From Cylindrodendrum hubeiense (Eukaryota > Ascomycota > Sordariomycetes > Hypocreales > Nectriaceae), in the NCBI GenBank assembly GCA_014621425.1, contig JAANBB010000142.1, forward strand, positions 21,689-85,688: a stretch of DNA of 64,000 nucleotides, written 5' to 3'. Made by a program: the position numbers and the translations under genes. This document shows, one piece after another, positions 10,769-21,486 of the stretch; within the stretch, counting starts at the first letter, position 1, and each line of letters begins with the position of its first letter. The notes beneath the pieces are model-generated. The model worked only from the letters and a program-made list of their open reading frames with translations, made no database searches and had not been told where the DNA came from.

Positions 10769-13700
10769 TGTTGCGAGTGAATCCAGTGTGGCAAGTGACT
10801 GCTGACGTTACCCAGCAGCCTATACCAACGGAAGATGTTTGAGGTCGTGAAGGCAGTAACTCGTTCAGATGCGCGATGATCAGTGTCGCAGCATCAATCG
10901 GCTCGCAGGGTTGTCACAGGCGCGCGGTCAAGAACGCTGTCGCAGATGACGGGGCAGTGTTGCCTGATATAGATGAATCCTTCCGTGAATCGAAGGCGTG
11001 TAGTGCTAGGATTCGAACGGGGTCTGTCGATCGTGACTGGTAGACGATTGTAGCTGCAGAGCAGAGCTTCAACCAACGAGAGCAGAGCAACAGGTTCAGA
11101 CGGTTAGCCGGGTGGCGACGAGTGCAGACGACCAACACAATGAAGGAGGCCGAGTTTGCAAGCGTGGCGTAGCAGAGTCAGAGCGTCAGGTCAGGTTGCC
11201 GATTTGGTCGCCTTGTACCTGCGGATGTAGATCTGAAGAGTCGACCGCGGCAGACACTGCAGAAGGGAGAGGTGCAAAAGGGGTGGGGGGCTTCTTCCTC
11301 GAAGGATTCGTCTCGTTTCGTGCCGTGTCGTGAGGTGGCGGGCGTCGTAGGAGCGTCAACGACGAAGGGAGAGGAGAGAAGGTGAAGGCGGGAAGGAGAA
11401 GAAGGGAGAAGGAGAAGAAAAGGAGGAGGGACCGCCTCAGCAAATGTCCGCGATGATCTGGAACGGAAACGGGGACGGGGGAAGGGGATACGGGGGGAGC
11501 GTATGGTGTGTGGTTGGGGAGGTGACGGTAACAGGACAGGACAGGACTGGACAGGACGAGACAGTGGGAAGAGTGGTTCCCATGGTGGGAAGTAATAAAA
11601 ATCAACCGCCTTTGGGGACTGGGACGGGGAGGTTTTTTTCCTTGGGACGGGGCGACGGGGGGCTGCACAGTGCGTCTGCCGCTCAAGACTGTGATCCCTG
11701 CTCCTTACAGCGTGCGCCGGCTCCCAGCTATAAGCCCTGGCCTGGCGGGCTGGCAGTGGGTCTCCGGGCCACCAGGGCAGCCGCAAGCACGCTACCCGCC
11801 CACTGTGGAGATGGACATGCTCCCCGTCAGCCATGACATTGGGAGAAGCGCAGGCGTGGATGCGCGCAGATGCAGTTCATTCCAGGCTGGGGGATGCGTG
11901 GACGGCATGGCCGCGACCGACAGCAGCCGCCCATTTGCCGGACAGGCGCGGGCGCAGTCCCAGACGCAGGCGGTCACAGACGCAGACAGTCACAGATGCA
12001 GTCACAGCGGCGACCTGACGGCAGGCCCGCGTGATGTCCATTGCTGAGCAGACAGCTAGCTTCTGGCTTCTGGGGTGACAAACTTCCAGGCTCCCCCGGA
12101 GACGGACATCAGTGGCAGCGCCCCACAGTGTGAGCCCTGGTCCGGGCCACACTGGTTGGCTACTGGGCAGCTACTGGGCAGCTACTGGTGGGCCGGGCGG
12201 GTGGAGTGGATGAGATGGGCGGTGGGTTGGGTTGTGAGTGAGTGAATGCAGAGACGAGTAGTGACAGTCTGTGTGTTATGTTGTGCTTGTTGTTGTTGTG
12301 CAGTGTCTCTGGGGTTGTGGTTCCGTGTCCAATCGAGCGCCTCAGGTCAAGGGCTCAAGGTCAAAAGGAACACGGCTGGAGACGTGCTTCTGCATGCGTG
12401 CGTCTGTCACCACCAACGAGATGGTCCTGTCGCCGAGATTCTGCTGTACTGGCTCCATGAACTGCCAACGAACTGCTCCGCCCATACATCCTGCCACGGT
12501 TGTCTCTTGCCAGGCTAGATGCGTTCCGCATGTCTCTGCCAGGTCATCCCATCGTCAGTGCAATGCATCGTCTCTGAAACATCATCTCACAATCATGACA
12601 GCTCAAGTCTGAGGCCGTCTCTAATTCATTAACCGTTGAATTAATAACTCCGGACCTAAGCATACAAGAGGAAAGAGCCCAAATTAATGCGCATGTCTCT
12701 TCGTCTCATCCCGTCTCATCCCATCTTTGGCGAAATGCCTTCGCTGCCCCCCCCCCCCTCCTTTCCCCCCCGGATGCTAACCAGCACAAGGGTGACCCAG
12801 TGGTGACCGGTGGCTGCCGGCGGTGGCCCGGTGGTAATCCAGTGGTGACCATTCTGCTGTGCTGCTTGGACCCAATACTCCAGGCCCCTCGTAAAGGCAA
12901 TCTACCGTCGTACGCAAGCTCCATGTTGTCTTTGCTTTGTCTTGGAGAAGTTCGTTCTCGGTGTCGATGGCGTCGTTGCTCGAATCTCCCCGAGTCGACT
13001 CCCTGTGCCAACCCGACGCCGCGGCCGGCAAGAGGGAATCAACAGTGCAGAATATAGGCTGTTATGAGAGCCACGTGTAGACGAAGCACAGATCTGGCTG
13101 CGGCACTTTCTCCAGGCTCCGTCCGCGTTCCGATCAATTCATGCAGCATTCCCGACGATTCGTTATAGACTCAAAAGGCGTGCCTGCATACTCCAGACTC
13201 CGTACATACGTAGGGGTCAGCACTGGTCAGACTGTCAGTAAGCTCCTGTCAGTTGGGGCGGCCCGTCGGACACCAGTCGATGACCATCACCGTGGAGACG
13301 CGACACCCGTCGTATGCCACGCTCGCTTTCACGTCATCGCCACCACAGAGTCTCGCTCGAGTGGCCCCTATTTCCAAACGTCTCATCCAGATTTGACCCT
13401 CTTTCTCACGAACCAGAAATCTCGCCGCCGCGACAACCAACCGGGGTCATCCCAACCCACCCGCTCTCAGGGGGGGTCTTGGCTTGAAGGCCTGGCTTTG
13501 AGGCCTGGCTTGAGGCCTAGCCTGGAGGCCATCCCAGTCCGCCTAAAATTGTCCGTCCGTTGAGACTCGGGTCCGTCCTGGGTCCGTTGGGTCCATCCAC
13601 GGGTCCATCCACGGGTCAGGACGAGATTCTACCAAGAAGCTATCAATAGACAGTAGCCATTCAGCTAGGATATCCGACCCTTGACGTCGTTTGCCTCTTG

Positions 13701-14724
13701 ATCGGCTTCTGGGAACTCTCCCGGCTTCCGCCTCCAATCTTGTGGCATCCCAGCCGAGCGGATCGCACTGTGCCCATGTCTAAAGCCACCACTCACCCAC
13801 CACCATCACCACTCTGGCGGCCATTCTGGCGGCCGTCAACTTGCAAGGCCCCCCTTCTCCTTTCTCCTTTCCCTCGCCTCACCCGTCGTCCATTAAGTTC
13901 GAGAAGGCCACTAGCGCCGCCTATTTCGCCTCATAGTCCCAGGTTCAATCTCCAGTAGGCCTTCCCCCCGGAGATGGCGGCTCAAGTCACGCGGCCTCTC
14001 CACAGTCAACAACGAGCCCCTGAAATGCAGAGCCCAAGGCCCCATTCCCCAGCATCGACCGGCTTGCCTCCGCGAACAGCTAAACCTGCAGACGCGACGG
14101 AGTCTGCCCACGTCGCTAACAGGCTGCCTCCCCTGTGGCAATTGCGATCGCACGTGTCTGTCCAGCTTGGCTTGCAAAGAGGGTCATGCGACTGCATACA
14201 CCCACTCACTCGCAAACAAGGCGGCCACACATCCTGGCTGCAGCTCAGGAACCACCAACATGGACTCGGTTCAGCTCCAGTGGGATCGAAATTTGCCACG
14301 CAGATTTACGTCCATCGCCCCATACTTCGCCACGACGAGCGGGTAGATGGACGGAACGCTCCCGTTGTCAGCTTGATTGTCATACCCGCATGCAGTACCA
14401 CTGCATCATGCAAGCCGGCTCGCTGCACCAAAGATCAGGGCGCGATACGGCGATGCGATTTCAGGGCCGTCAAGCGACGCTGCCAGCTGACCTAGTCCAA
14501 CCACACCCACTGCCACTACAAGCTGTCAGGCGGCTGGCTTTGACCTCGATGACGTCTATGGCAATTCGCGGGGTTATTCATGAGGCCTCTGCTTGTCTCC
14601 ACAGTTTGGCCATTTCTGCGGCCAGGTTGTCAAGTACCGGAACTAGACATTATACATGGTAAGTAAGAGCGCAATAGTAAGTCTTATTCCAGTTCCATAT
14701 CGTCCATGGCTACATCAAATCTAT
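10769..14724. other. 4-kb gene-free stretch
   Basis: It separates the RNA-binding protein start (minus strand) from the stop of the next minus-strand gene. I find no spliced frame with domain content. It includes purine-rich runs at 11340-11440 and 11460-11640, which are probable promoter or leader of the RNA-binding gene. There is a short CTACTGGGCAG direct repeat at 12161-12187, poly-C runs at 12740-12770, and GGTGACC-type short repeats at 12785-12850. Confidence 0.5.
13479..13530. repeat. Short imperfect tandem repeat around GGCCTGGCTTGA
   Basis: Four imperfect copies of about 13 bp with the core GGCCTGGCTTGAGGCCT lie side by side. They are followed at 13566-13616 by another small array of GGGTCCGT / GGGTCCATCCAC units. 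Both are in non-coding DNA. Confidence 0.75.
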
Positions 14725-15636
14725 CTAAGACGACGAGGCGATAATCCCTTTGACAACGGCGTCAATATCCTCCTCTGCAAGACCGAACTTTTCCAAGTTG
14801 AGCTTGTGGTTGAAGTCTCCACCGTATCCCTCTCGGAAGTGGGCCGAATAGAACTTTGGGATCATGGCCATCATGTTTCCCTTCTTCACCTCCTCATCAC
14901 TCTCCTTGGCAACCTGAGCAATTTCCTTGTCTTCAATGACCCAGTCCTTGTCAGTGGTGCCAGTCACTCGCTGCACACTCTCCAGCATCTCTCGCTGAGT
15001 GACGTAGAATGAGCTAATGTAGAATGCCTTGTTCTTGTACGCAGCCAGTTCCTCCTCGGGAAGACTCAGTAGCTCGGCGACTCCTTCACCCACTCGCTTC
15101 AGGGTAGACGTATTGATCTTGGTGTTGCCACCACCGTAAAGGGTCGCCTTCCGGGCCTTGATGTCGATGCCCCAAAGTCCCTGGTTCATGGACCAATCAA
15201 ACCAGGGGTTGTTGACCACTGCGATCCAGGTGCCTCCGAGCTCCTCCACGAGCTTGCGGCGCTCCGCCTTGCCCCGCAGAGGGAGTTGTTCCTCGACCAT
15301 CTGGAGCGCTTCGATGTCACTGCCGAATTCCGTAGGCAGGATATACTTGACGCCGGCCTTGACCGCAGCCCGGGTGAGAGGAGCTTGAGCGTCCATAGCA
15401 AAGCGGCTCAACTGTATAACCAAAACGTCTTGGCCTTGAAGAGCAGAAACTAAAAAGTCCTCGTCCTCATAGGAGCCTTTCTTCACGATGCAGCCATCAG
15501 GGAAAGTGGCCGTGGAGTCACCACGGCTGATGGCAGTAATGGTGTGGACGTTCTTTGCCAAAAGAGCTGGAAGGGTAACTGATCCAACTGTCCCAGTACC
15601 TCCAACGATTGCGATCTTTCGGCCTTGAGGAGACAT
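14725..15636 (-). CDS. NmrA-like / isoflavone reductase-like NAD(P)-binding protein
   Basis: A single exon encodes 303 residues starting MSPQGRKIAIVGGTGTVG. The GGTGTVG glycine motif at about residues 12-18 is the Rossmann cofactor site of the atypical SDR (NmrA/PCBER) family. Further family features are the VLVIQLSR strand, the LPTEFGSD segment after the fourth strand, and the NNPWFDW region. Members include NADPH-sensing regulators such as NmrA and reductases of phenylpropanoid-type or fungal secondary metabolites. The substrate cannot be read here, and no biosynthetic cluster surrounds the gene. The frame extends upstream of the chosen Met without similarity, and the Met at 15636 sits directly before the Rossmann strand. 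Confidence 0.88.
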   Translation of the reverse strand: MSPQGRKIAIVGGTGTVGSVTLPALLAKNVHTITAISRGDSTATFPDGCIVKKGSYEDEDFLVSALQGQDVLVIQLSRFAMDAQAPLTRAAVKAGVKYILPTEFGSDIEALQMVEEQLPLRGKAERRKLVEELGGTWIAVVNNPWFDWSMNQGLWGIDIKARKATLYGGGNTKINTSTLKRVGEGVAELLSLPEEELAAYKNKAFYISSFYVTQREMLESVQRVTGTTDKDWVIEDKEIAQVAKESDEEVKKGNMMAMIPKFYSAHFREGYGGDFNHKLNLEKFGLAEEDIDAVVKGIIASSS

Positions 15637-17042
15637 TGTTGATGAAGATATGAATAAGGAAGTTGGTAGTCGTGATCGAGTTGGGTAATGATGTAGTGGG
15701 TGAGTGAGTTTAATGATTCTATTCAACCACATTGCCAAGCAGACATCCACCTTATATACATTCTCTTCATCTTAAATCTTCCGCATCGCACTCCGACCTG
15801 TCCCAAGTCCGTGAGAACTTACAAAATATTAGCCATTCAGATTGAAGCTTATGTCGAATCCGTCGTAAATTCGTCCGTTCGGAGTCCGCAGCCATCCCAT
15901 AGTGGGGCTTATGGTCCCCGGTGTGCGCAACGTCCGAGGTCCGTTTTGGAAAGCTGACAAAGATAGCGGGAGGTCGGTCTCGGCCTCCCACTCCACGCCT
16001 AAGATCAGTACATTCCTTAGTTCATCCCTTGGTCAGTTGCTTGCCATGATTCAAGCTGAAATCATGCACACTCCCGCCGAAAGCCGATTACGAATCCTAC
16101 TGCCTTGACGATACACAAAGGCGGCGGGATTCGGGCTGATGGGAAATTCGATTCCCAGACCAGTGTTCAATCCGCCTACCAAGTACCAATTGGGCCATTA
16201 AACGAAGCAAACACAACAATCAATCGGTGGCGCACACGGCAAAGCACCAAGCCTCATGGCAAATGCTCGGCTAACGGCGGCCGCACCGCCACCACAGCCA
16301 CAGCGGGACACTATCATCTCCAGCCTTGGTTTCGACTGTCGCCGACAACGACACCTTGGCCAGCGTCGATATGGCGGTGATACCTCCCACAAGGCGATGA
16401 GCTGCCGCAGCAGCCTGAGGAAAGTCTGTCTCGGCTGTCCTTGAATCTTGCACCTCTACCTTCCCTAGGCAGAGGCGCAGCGTGGATATGCGGCCAACCG
16501 TCGCACGCTGCCAGCCAGCAGCAGCCAACGTCAGGTAAGCGCATCATGACATCTCCGCCGCCACGGCTCCGGGGAACACGGAAGAAGTTTCTTTCGAATC
16601 GGCGACCCTTTCTTACTCCATCTCTTCTCTTCTGTCAACCCCAGACACTCCCAGGCAAAGTTGCCGTGGTCGCGATATCGTCAGGCTTCAGCCTTGGTGG
16701 TGGCCACCAAAGTGCGTCTCGGGTTTACTTCGGCCGCCGCAGCCTAGCCAAGAGTTTGTCAACAGAAATCAGCAGGCGCCCGCGAGTTCACTGGGGGGTA
16801 GCTGCCTACCTCAGCGCCTGAGAACAACAACATGACTCTAGCCTTCCGCTAAATTTCTGCCACCAAATCGATCCCAACCCACGTCCCACTCCCACATCAA
16901 CACCAACTCCAACAGCATCCAACATCGCCATCCGCCGACCGACCCCGACGTTGCCGCCGCGTTCGAATCCCCATTTTTCCATCGCTGCTACTCGCATTCA
17001 ACTCTATCCCACCGTTTTTTTTACCTCGCGACTCCGTAAACA
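15637..17042. other. Intergenic between divergent genes, likely H2A.Z promoter and 5' leader
   Basis: The NmrA-like gene and the H2A.Z gene diverge from here. The last 200 bases before 17043 are C-rich and pyrimidine-rich with many CCCA/CCCAC motifs, typical of a fungal leader. No coding frame is convincing. Confidence 0.4.
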
Positions 17043-17849
17043 ATGCCTGGCGGAAAGGGAAAGTCCTCGGGCGGAAAGAGCTCTGGCGGCAAGACGAGCG
17101 TTGAGGGCCCCAAGAAGCAGCAGAGCCACTCTGCACGAGCTGGTCTTCAGGTTAGTTGAATTCTAACGGCCCGCAGAGCTTGTTGCCTTTGCGCGCATCC
17201 CAAGTCCCGCATTCAAGCCCGCATCCCTCGCATACCTCGACGATTGCCCGATGCCCGACGCGTCAAACCATCCCCGCCCGACGAAAACCTCTTCCTCGAC
17301 AACAGCGCGCCTTTTTTGGCGGGGATATAGTCGTGTTTTCGACTTGGCGATTCGCTTTGACGAAACGGATGCTTGGCGGCTTGCGCGTGCGGATGATGCG
17401 GGACGTGATGCGCGAAAGCTGATCTGCGGTGCAATCGTAACTGACTGCGAATTTTTCACTAACCCCTGCGTCCACAGTTCCCTTGCGGTCGTGTCAAGCG
17501 TTTCCTCAAGCAAAACACCCAAAACAAGATGCGCGTGGGCGCCAAGGCCGCCGTGTACGTGACTGCGGTGCTCGAATATCTGACCGCCGAAGTTCTCGAG
17601 TTGGCAGGAGTAAGTTCTCCGTTAGGGATGCGTCAATCCGTTCATACTAACACTCTTCAGAACGCCGCCAAGGACCTCAAGGTCAAGCGTATCACCCCCC
17701 GCCACCTTCAGCTGGCCATCCGTGGTGATGAAGAGCTCGACACCCTGATTCGCGCAACGATTGCACATGGTGGTGTGCTGCCACACATCAACCGCGCTCT
17801 GTTGCTCAAGGTTGAACAGAAGAAGAAGGCCAAGGCGCTTGAGGCTTGA
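17043..17849 (+). CDS. htz1: Histone variant H2A.Z
   Basis: Three exons, 17043-17150, 17478-17609 and 17661-17849, encode 142 residues. The N-tail [17 protein letters not shown] is followed by the histone fold with RVKRFLKQ, a short M-R-V-G loop typical of H2[23 protein letters not shown] and [20 protein letters not shown]. The docking end reads [17 protein letters not shown], where canonical H2A would have the NI(Q)AVLLPKKT-type tail. These features separate it from H2A. Intron 1 is 327 bp, long for this window, while intron 2 is 51 bp and in frame, so a single-exon prediction would read through it. H2A.Z is placed by SWR1-type remodellers at promoters and silent-domain borders. Confidence 0.97.
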
Positions 17850-18238
17850 TCGGACGATTCGGGGTTAATATGCTTTCTGTTTCTGTGTCGTGGGTGCTGG
17901 TTTTGGGTCGGTAATGCAGGAATGCTTTGTTTCGTTACGAGGAGGCGTCTTCAGCTGGGCGAACGTCCATGAGGCTTGGATAGCCGAGGAGCTTTGGAGG
18001 CACGATGAGTGGCGTCGAGAAGTCGCAGTCAGGCCTCCTACGGCGCCCGCTGCGAGCGGTGTACAACAAACGTGTTTGCTTTGGGTTCTGGGTGAACCGA
18101 TCGTTGCTGATGGACTTGGGTAGACACGGAGAATACGAGTTCCTGGTTTGACAGGTTATCAGTCACATCGTCACCATGCTTGATCAGTTGTTTATGCAGT
18201 CTAGATGTCGAGATGCAATTTCTGCATCAGTAGTTGAG
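17850..18238. other. 3' flanks of convergent genes
   Basis: It holds the 3' UTR of H2A.Z and the 3' end of the minus-strand Cys-rich gene. A short plus-strand frame at 17890-18123 is unsupported. Confidence 0.4.
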
Positions 18239-18850
18239 CTACGAATCTCCCAAGAAGCTATCCCCCCTCCGCACCGCCTCAGCCAAGGCATCCAGCTCCC
18301 CTCCCCGATCGATCTCTTCGTCTGAGCCGCCGTCACTATCGCTCGACTCACAACTCGTCAGAAACCACTCCTCCGCTTCAACCGTCTCGTAAGGCGCCGC
18401 CTCCTCAACCATGAGCCAGTCGTCGGGTTTCTCTGTGGTAGTAGGTGACTCGGCAGGCGATGGCTCCACCTGGGACATGGTTTCGCGGCGTCGCTCGTGG
18501 TTGCATTGGCTCGGGTAGTCGCAGTCTCGCGAGCAGTCGTGCGTCTTATCGACGAAACGCTTTATCCGCGCCTCTTCCATCTTCTTCTTGGACTGCCTTC
18601 GCCTTCCTACAGCGGCATCGGAAGCGCAATGCTCACGACGGCGGCGCAACTCTCCCAAAGAAGCCCAGGCGGCGTAGTCGAATTCGGAGTGGCAGACGCG
18701 GAAATTGTTGTCTTTTGTGGGCGCCGTACCGACGCAGCTGCGGTGCGAACATTTCAGGCAACGGCGGGTGGCGGCGATGGTATAGGTGTGACCACATGAG
18801 TGGCATTTCCAACTCCAGGAGGAGGGTTTTGGCGGGCGTGATGCTCCCAT
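18239..18850 (-). CDS. Cys-rich, probably zinc-binding hypothetical protein
   Basis: A single exon of 203 residues begins MGASRPPKPSSWSWKCHSCG; this Met is the first ATG in the frame. Near the N-terminus are two CxxC pairs (CHSC and CLKC, 13 residues apart) with further Cys/His (CSHRSC), a zinc-ribbon-like arrangement. A second Cys/His group lies mid-protein (HDCSRDCDYPSQCNH). The middle is strongly basic (GRRRQSKKKMEEARIKRF) and the last 60 residues are acidic and Ser-rich. The layout suggests a nuclear or nucleic-acid-associated protein, but I do not recognise the family and claim no function. Confidence 0.7.
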   Translation of the reverse strand: MGASRPPKPSSWSWKCHSCGHTYTIAATRRCLKCSHRSCVGTAPTKDNNFRVCHSEFDYAAWASLGELRRRREHCASDAAVGRRRQSKKKMEEARIKRFVDKTHDCSRDCDYPSQCNHERRRETMSQVEPSPAESPTTTEKPDDWLMVEEAAPYETVEAEEWFLTSCESSDSDGGSDEEIDRGGELDALAEAVRRGDSFLGDS

Positions 18851-19509
18851 GGTGTGTGGTTGAACGAGAGTTGGGGGAGCAGTGCAGAGTCGAGAAGATG
18901 GTGATTTCAAGATGATGATTTCAAGATGTTGCTTCGAACTACTCTTTCAGGGTGTTTAGTGAGGGTGACGGATATGAATGAGTTGGACTGCCGCAGTCGA
19001 TGATGAGTAGCTTAAATGAACCATGGCTTTGTAAATCAGAATCACAAACTGCTTTGTTTGTTGAGTGCGTGTTTGAGACCTGGGTGAAAGGATGCCTATT
19101 CTTAGTATGTGACAATGGATACCATTGTTTAGAAGCCAGCCATAGCAATGCACTGTTCGATAACTTTGCGACGTCTTCCGAGAAGAGGTTTCTTATTCAC
19201 CAACTGCAGAGTCATTGTTGAATCAGCACTGCACCCACCCTATACATGGTTTGTGAACTACGGTTCATACAATCCATGGCAAACCAAAATCGACAGCACG
19301 GATGAGGCAACTGCAGTTAGCCGGCCTTACCTCAACCTCATCTCACTTCTCTCTCACTCCCACGTCACCTTCTCCTGCTGCCATACACACGTAACCAGCG
19401 CATTCGCAGTTGTAGTGTCTCCCACGCGGGCGTAAGTGCGTCTTGCCAAGTGGCAACAGCTGCTAACTGAGTATCAGCCTGCAAAACTACAGCAGCCCTA
19501 ATTCCAAAA
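18851..19509. other. Intergenic, with a probable 5'-UTR intron of the next small gene
   Basis: A well-formed intron occupies 19432-19477 (GTAAGT donor, GCTAAC branch, TATCAG acceptor), just upstream of the small frame starting at 19510. Joining its flanks does not open a frame into that gene, so if real it is a leader intron. Nothing else is recognised. Confidence 0.4.
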
Positions 19510-19722
19510 ATGGATCCTAAGACCAAGAATAAGAACCCGGCCAAGATCAAAACCGAACCAGACACAAATATAATAGGCATTGGGCCGGAAGACTCAAAAC
19601 CTAGTCACAACTTGGAAGACTTTCCACCCATCGACTCTAAGGAGCTCAAAGTGTGGCTCGAGGTGTCTAAGTTGGCCAGAGAGCCCTTGATGACCATGGA
19701 TGAACTTAAGAAGGAGCTTTAG
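19510..19722 (+). CDS. Small hydrophilic hypothetical protein
   Basis: A 70-residue frame begins MDPKTKNKNPAKIKTEPD and ends in an amphipathic segment (LMTMDELKKEL). It is highly charged, lacks Cys, and has no membrane segment or signal peptide. Support is limited to the intron-like leader upstream (19432-19477) and coding-like composition. The opposite strand carries a competing frame with a hydrophobic stretch (19580-19365). I do not recognise the product. Confidence 0.3.
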   Translation: MDPKTKNKNPAKIKTEPDTNIIGIGPEDSKPSHNLEDFPPIDSKELKVWLEVSKLAREPLMTMDELKKEL

Positions 19723-19805
19723 GGGTGGTACTGAGTGGTTAATCCGGAGATTCGGGGCTAAATATCCTGTTAACTAGGACTAGACATAAACTCATCATGT
19801 CATAA

Positions 19806-21486
19806 CTAAGGCCGCCACCTAAAGGCTGGGTGCTTCCAATCAAGCTCTTGTATCTCCCCAGCGCTCATTCCCGCCAATTCCTCCTCCACATTCCGTGCGT
19901 CTCGCTTCTTGTTATCTGCATTCATCCAGAAATATCCTGCCGTGCTAAGCAGCAGAATCGCGGTCGCACATCCTAGGTTAAGGCCGTTACCGATCGGATA
20001 CTTGGGACCGTCAGACACGGGAAAGGCCCAGGTAGATATGAGACCACCGACGTTTCCAAACATGACCTGCGAGTGTGAGCTTGGTTCAGGAAGGGGTGGT
20101 CATGAAAGGGTAATGGCAACTTACATTGAGACCAATGGCACTGCTACGTGCAGTATCACTGACAACGTTGGCGCTAATATGGGCATTTGTCAACGTTCCC
20201 AGGACTGTACATGTGCTGGCAATGAGGAAGCACGCCGCATATCGGGCATTCGCATTATCTGTCCCCAGGAACATAGCATAGCCCACCATGACAAGCGGTG
20301 AGGTAAGGATGATGAGAATCTGGCGACGGTCCAGGTACCAGCTGACTGCGGGGAACGCAACCGCGAAAAAGGCACCAACCGCGTAAGGAGGCACGCTGTG
20401 CAGCTGCTTCTGGACAACGGTATAGTCAGGGTAGATTGTACCAACAATGGTGGGCAAGAAAAAGGCAAGGCCCTGGACGGTAATGTTGTTGAAAAGGAAA
20501 ATGGCGGCGATTTGGATGACAAGAGGGTTGGACATGCCACGCTTCAGCTTGGTTTTGTCAATGCCGTCGATGACTTCAGTCTGGGCGAGACGCTCTGACT
20601 TGACACGCGCAATGCAGAGCTCCTTTTCCTCTTGAGTCAACCACCAGGCTGTCTCGGGACGGTCAGTCAGAGAGAAAAAGGCAACCAGGCTCAACCCAAC
20701 AGTGATGATACCCTCAATGGCAAAGATCATGCGCCAGTTGTGCAGACTACCAAAGTGGTCAAGCTTGAGGATGGCACTCGCAAGGAGACCGCCAAAGGCT
20801 CCAGCCAATGGGGCCATGACCATGTACAGCGACAGGCGGAAGGTCAATTCGGCGCGCTTGTACCATCGAGAGAGGTAGTAGGCGATGCCGGGAAGCATGC
20901 CAGCCTCGAAGATGCCCAGCAGAAATCGGACACCGCAGATGGCGGACTGAGTGTTGACAAATGCAGTGGCAATACTGGCGCCGCCGAAGAGGAGTGATGT
21001 GATGGGGAGGAACCAGCCAGGGCCTATCCACTTGCACAGGATGGTGGCGGGGATCTCGAAGAGGATGTACGAGATGTAGAAGACGGAGAGGATTTTGTTG
21101 TAGTCGTAGCCTTGCAAGTCAAGGTCCTCGTTGAGGCCAGCGATACGCGCGTTGCCTACGTTGTTAGTGTGGGTCAGACCAAAGAGCTCGGAGACTTACC
21201 AATGTTGGCGCGATCGATAAAGCAAAAGAGATACAGGACAGACACAGTTGGGACTGTGTACAGGTCCAACTTCCACCGCAACCTTCTCTCAGCGGCTGGA
21301 TCGAACTGAACAGTAGAGTTGCCATAACTGTAATAGGTCAGTATTGCATTGAGGTGAGTCGAGTGGTACTGACATGTCAGTCGCAGCGTGGCCATGGCCG
21401 GCGACATCGTGGATGGTGCCTGGGCCAGCGTCCTCGACCCTCTCAGAGGAGCGGTCGTCGCTCTTTTCCTTGTCGGAGAGCGCCAT
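19806..21486 (-). CDS. MFS anion:cation symporter family permease (Dal5/Tna1-like)
   Basis: Four exons, 21486-21374, 21327-21200, 21155-20125 and 20066-19806, give 510 residues. All three introns are in phase; the first uses a GTCAGT donor. The N-terminus is hydrophilic with acidic and basic clusters, followed by about 12 hydrophobic segments. Family hallmarks are the FCFIDRANIGNARIAGL entry to helix 1, GYDYNKILSVFYISYILFE, RFLLGIFEAGMLPGIAYYLS and the WRMIFAIEG segment of helix 6. These are typical of the allantoate/nicotinate/pantothenate permease group (Dal5, Tna1, Fen2), which imports small carboxylates with protons at the plasma membrane. The actual substrate is not predictable. The C-terminal tail is short and cytosolic. 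Confidence 0.93.

Noticed and set aside
10995..11075. tRNA-like GGATTCGAAC word (minus strand)
   Set aside because: The bases around the T-loop do not pair as a T-stem and no other arm can be drawn.
11178..11834. 218-codon minus-strand Pro/Ser-rich frame
   Set aside because: Arises from purine-rich leader DNA; several overlapping frames are equally long.
17529..17849. Single-exon reading of the H2A.Z 3' part
   Set aside because: It reads through a 51-bp in-frame intron and would insert 17 residues into the histone fold.
19365..19580. 71-codon minus-strand frame with a hydrophobic stretch
   Set aside because: Overlaps the intron-supported plus-strand small gene and has no homology signal or start context better than its rival; kept only as a mention.
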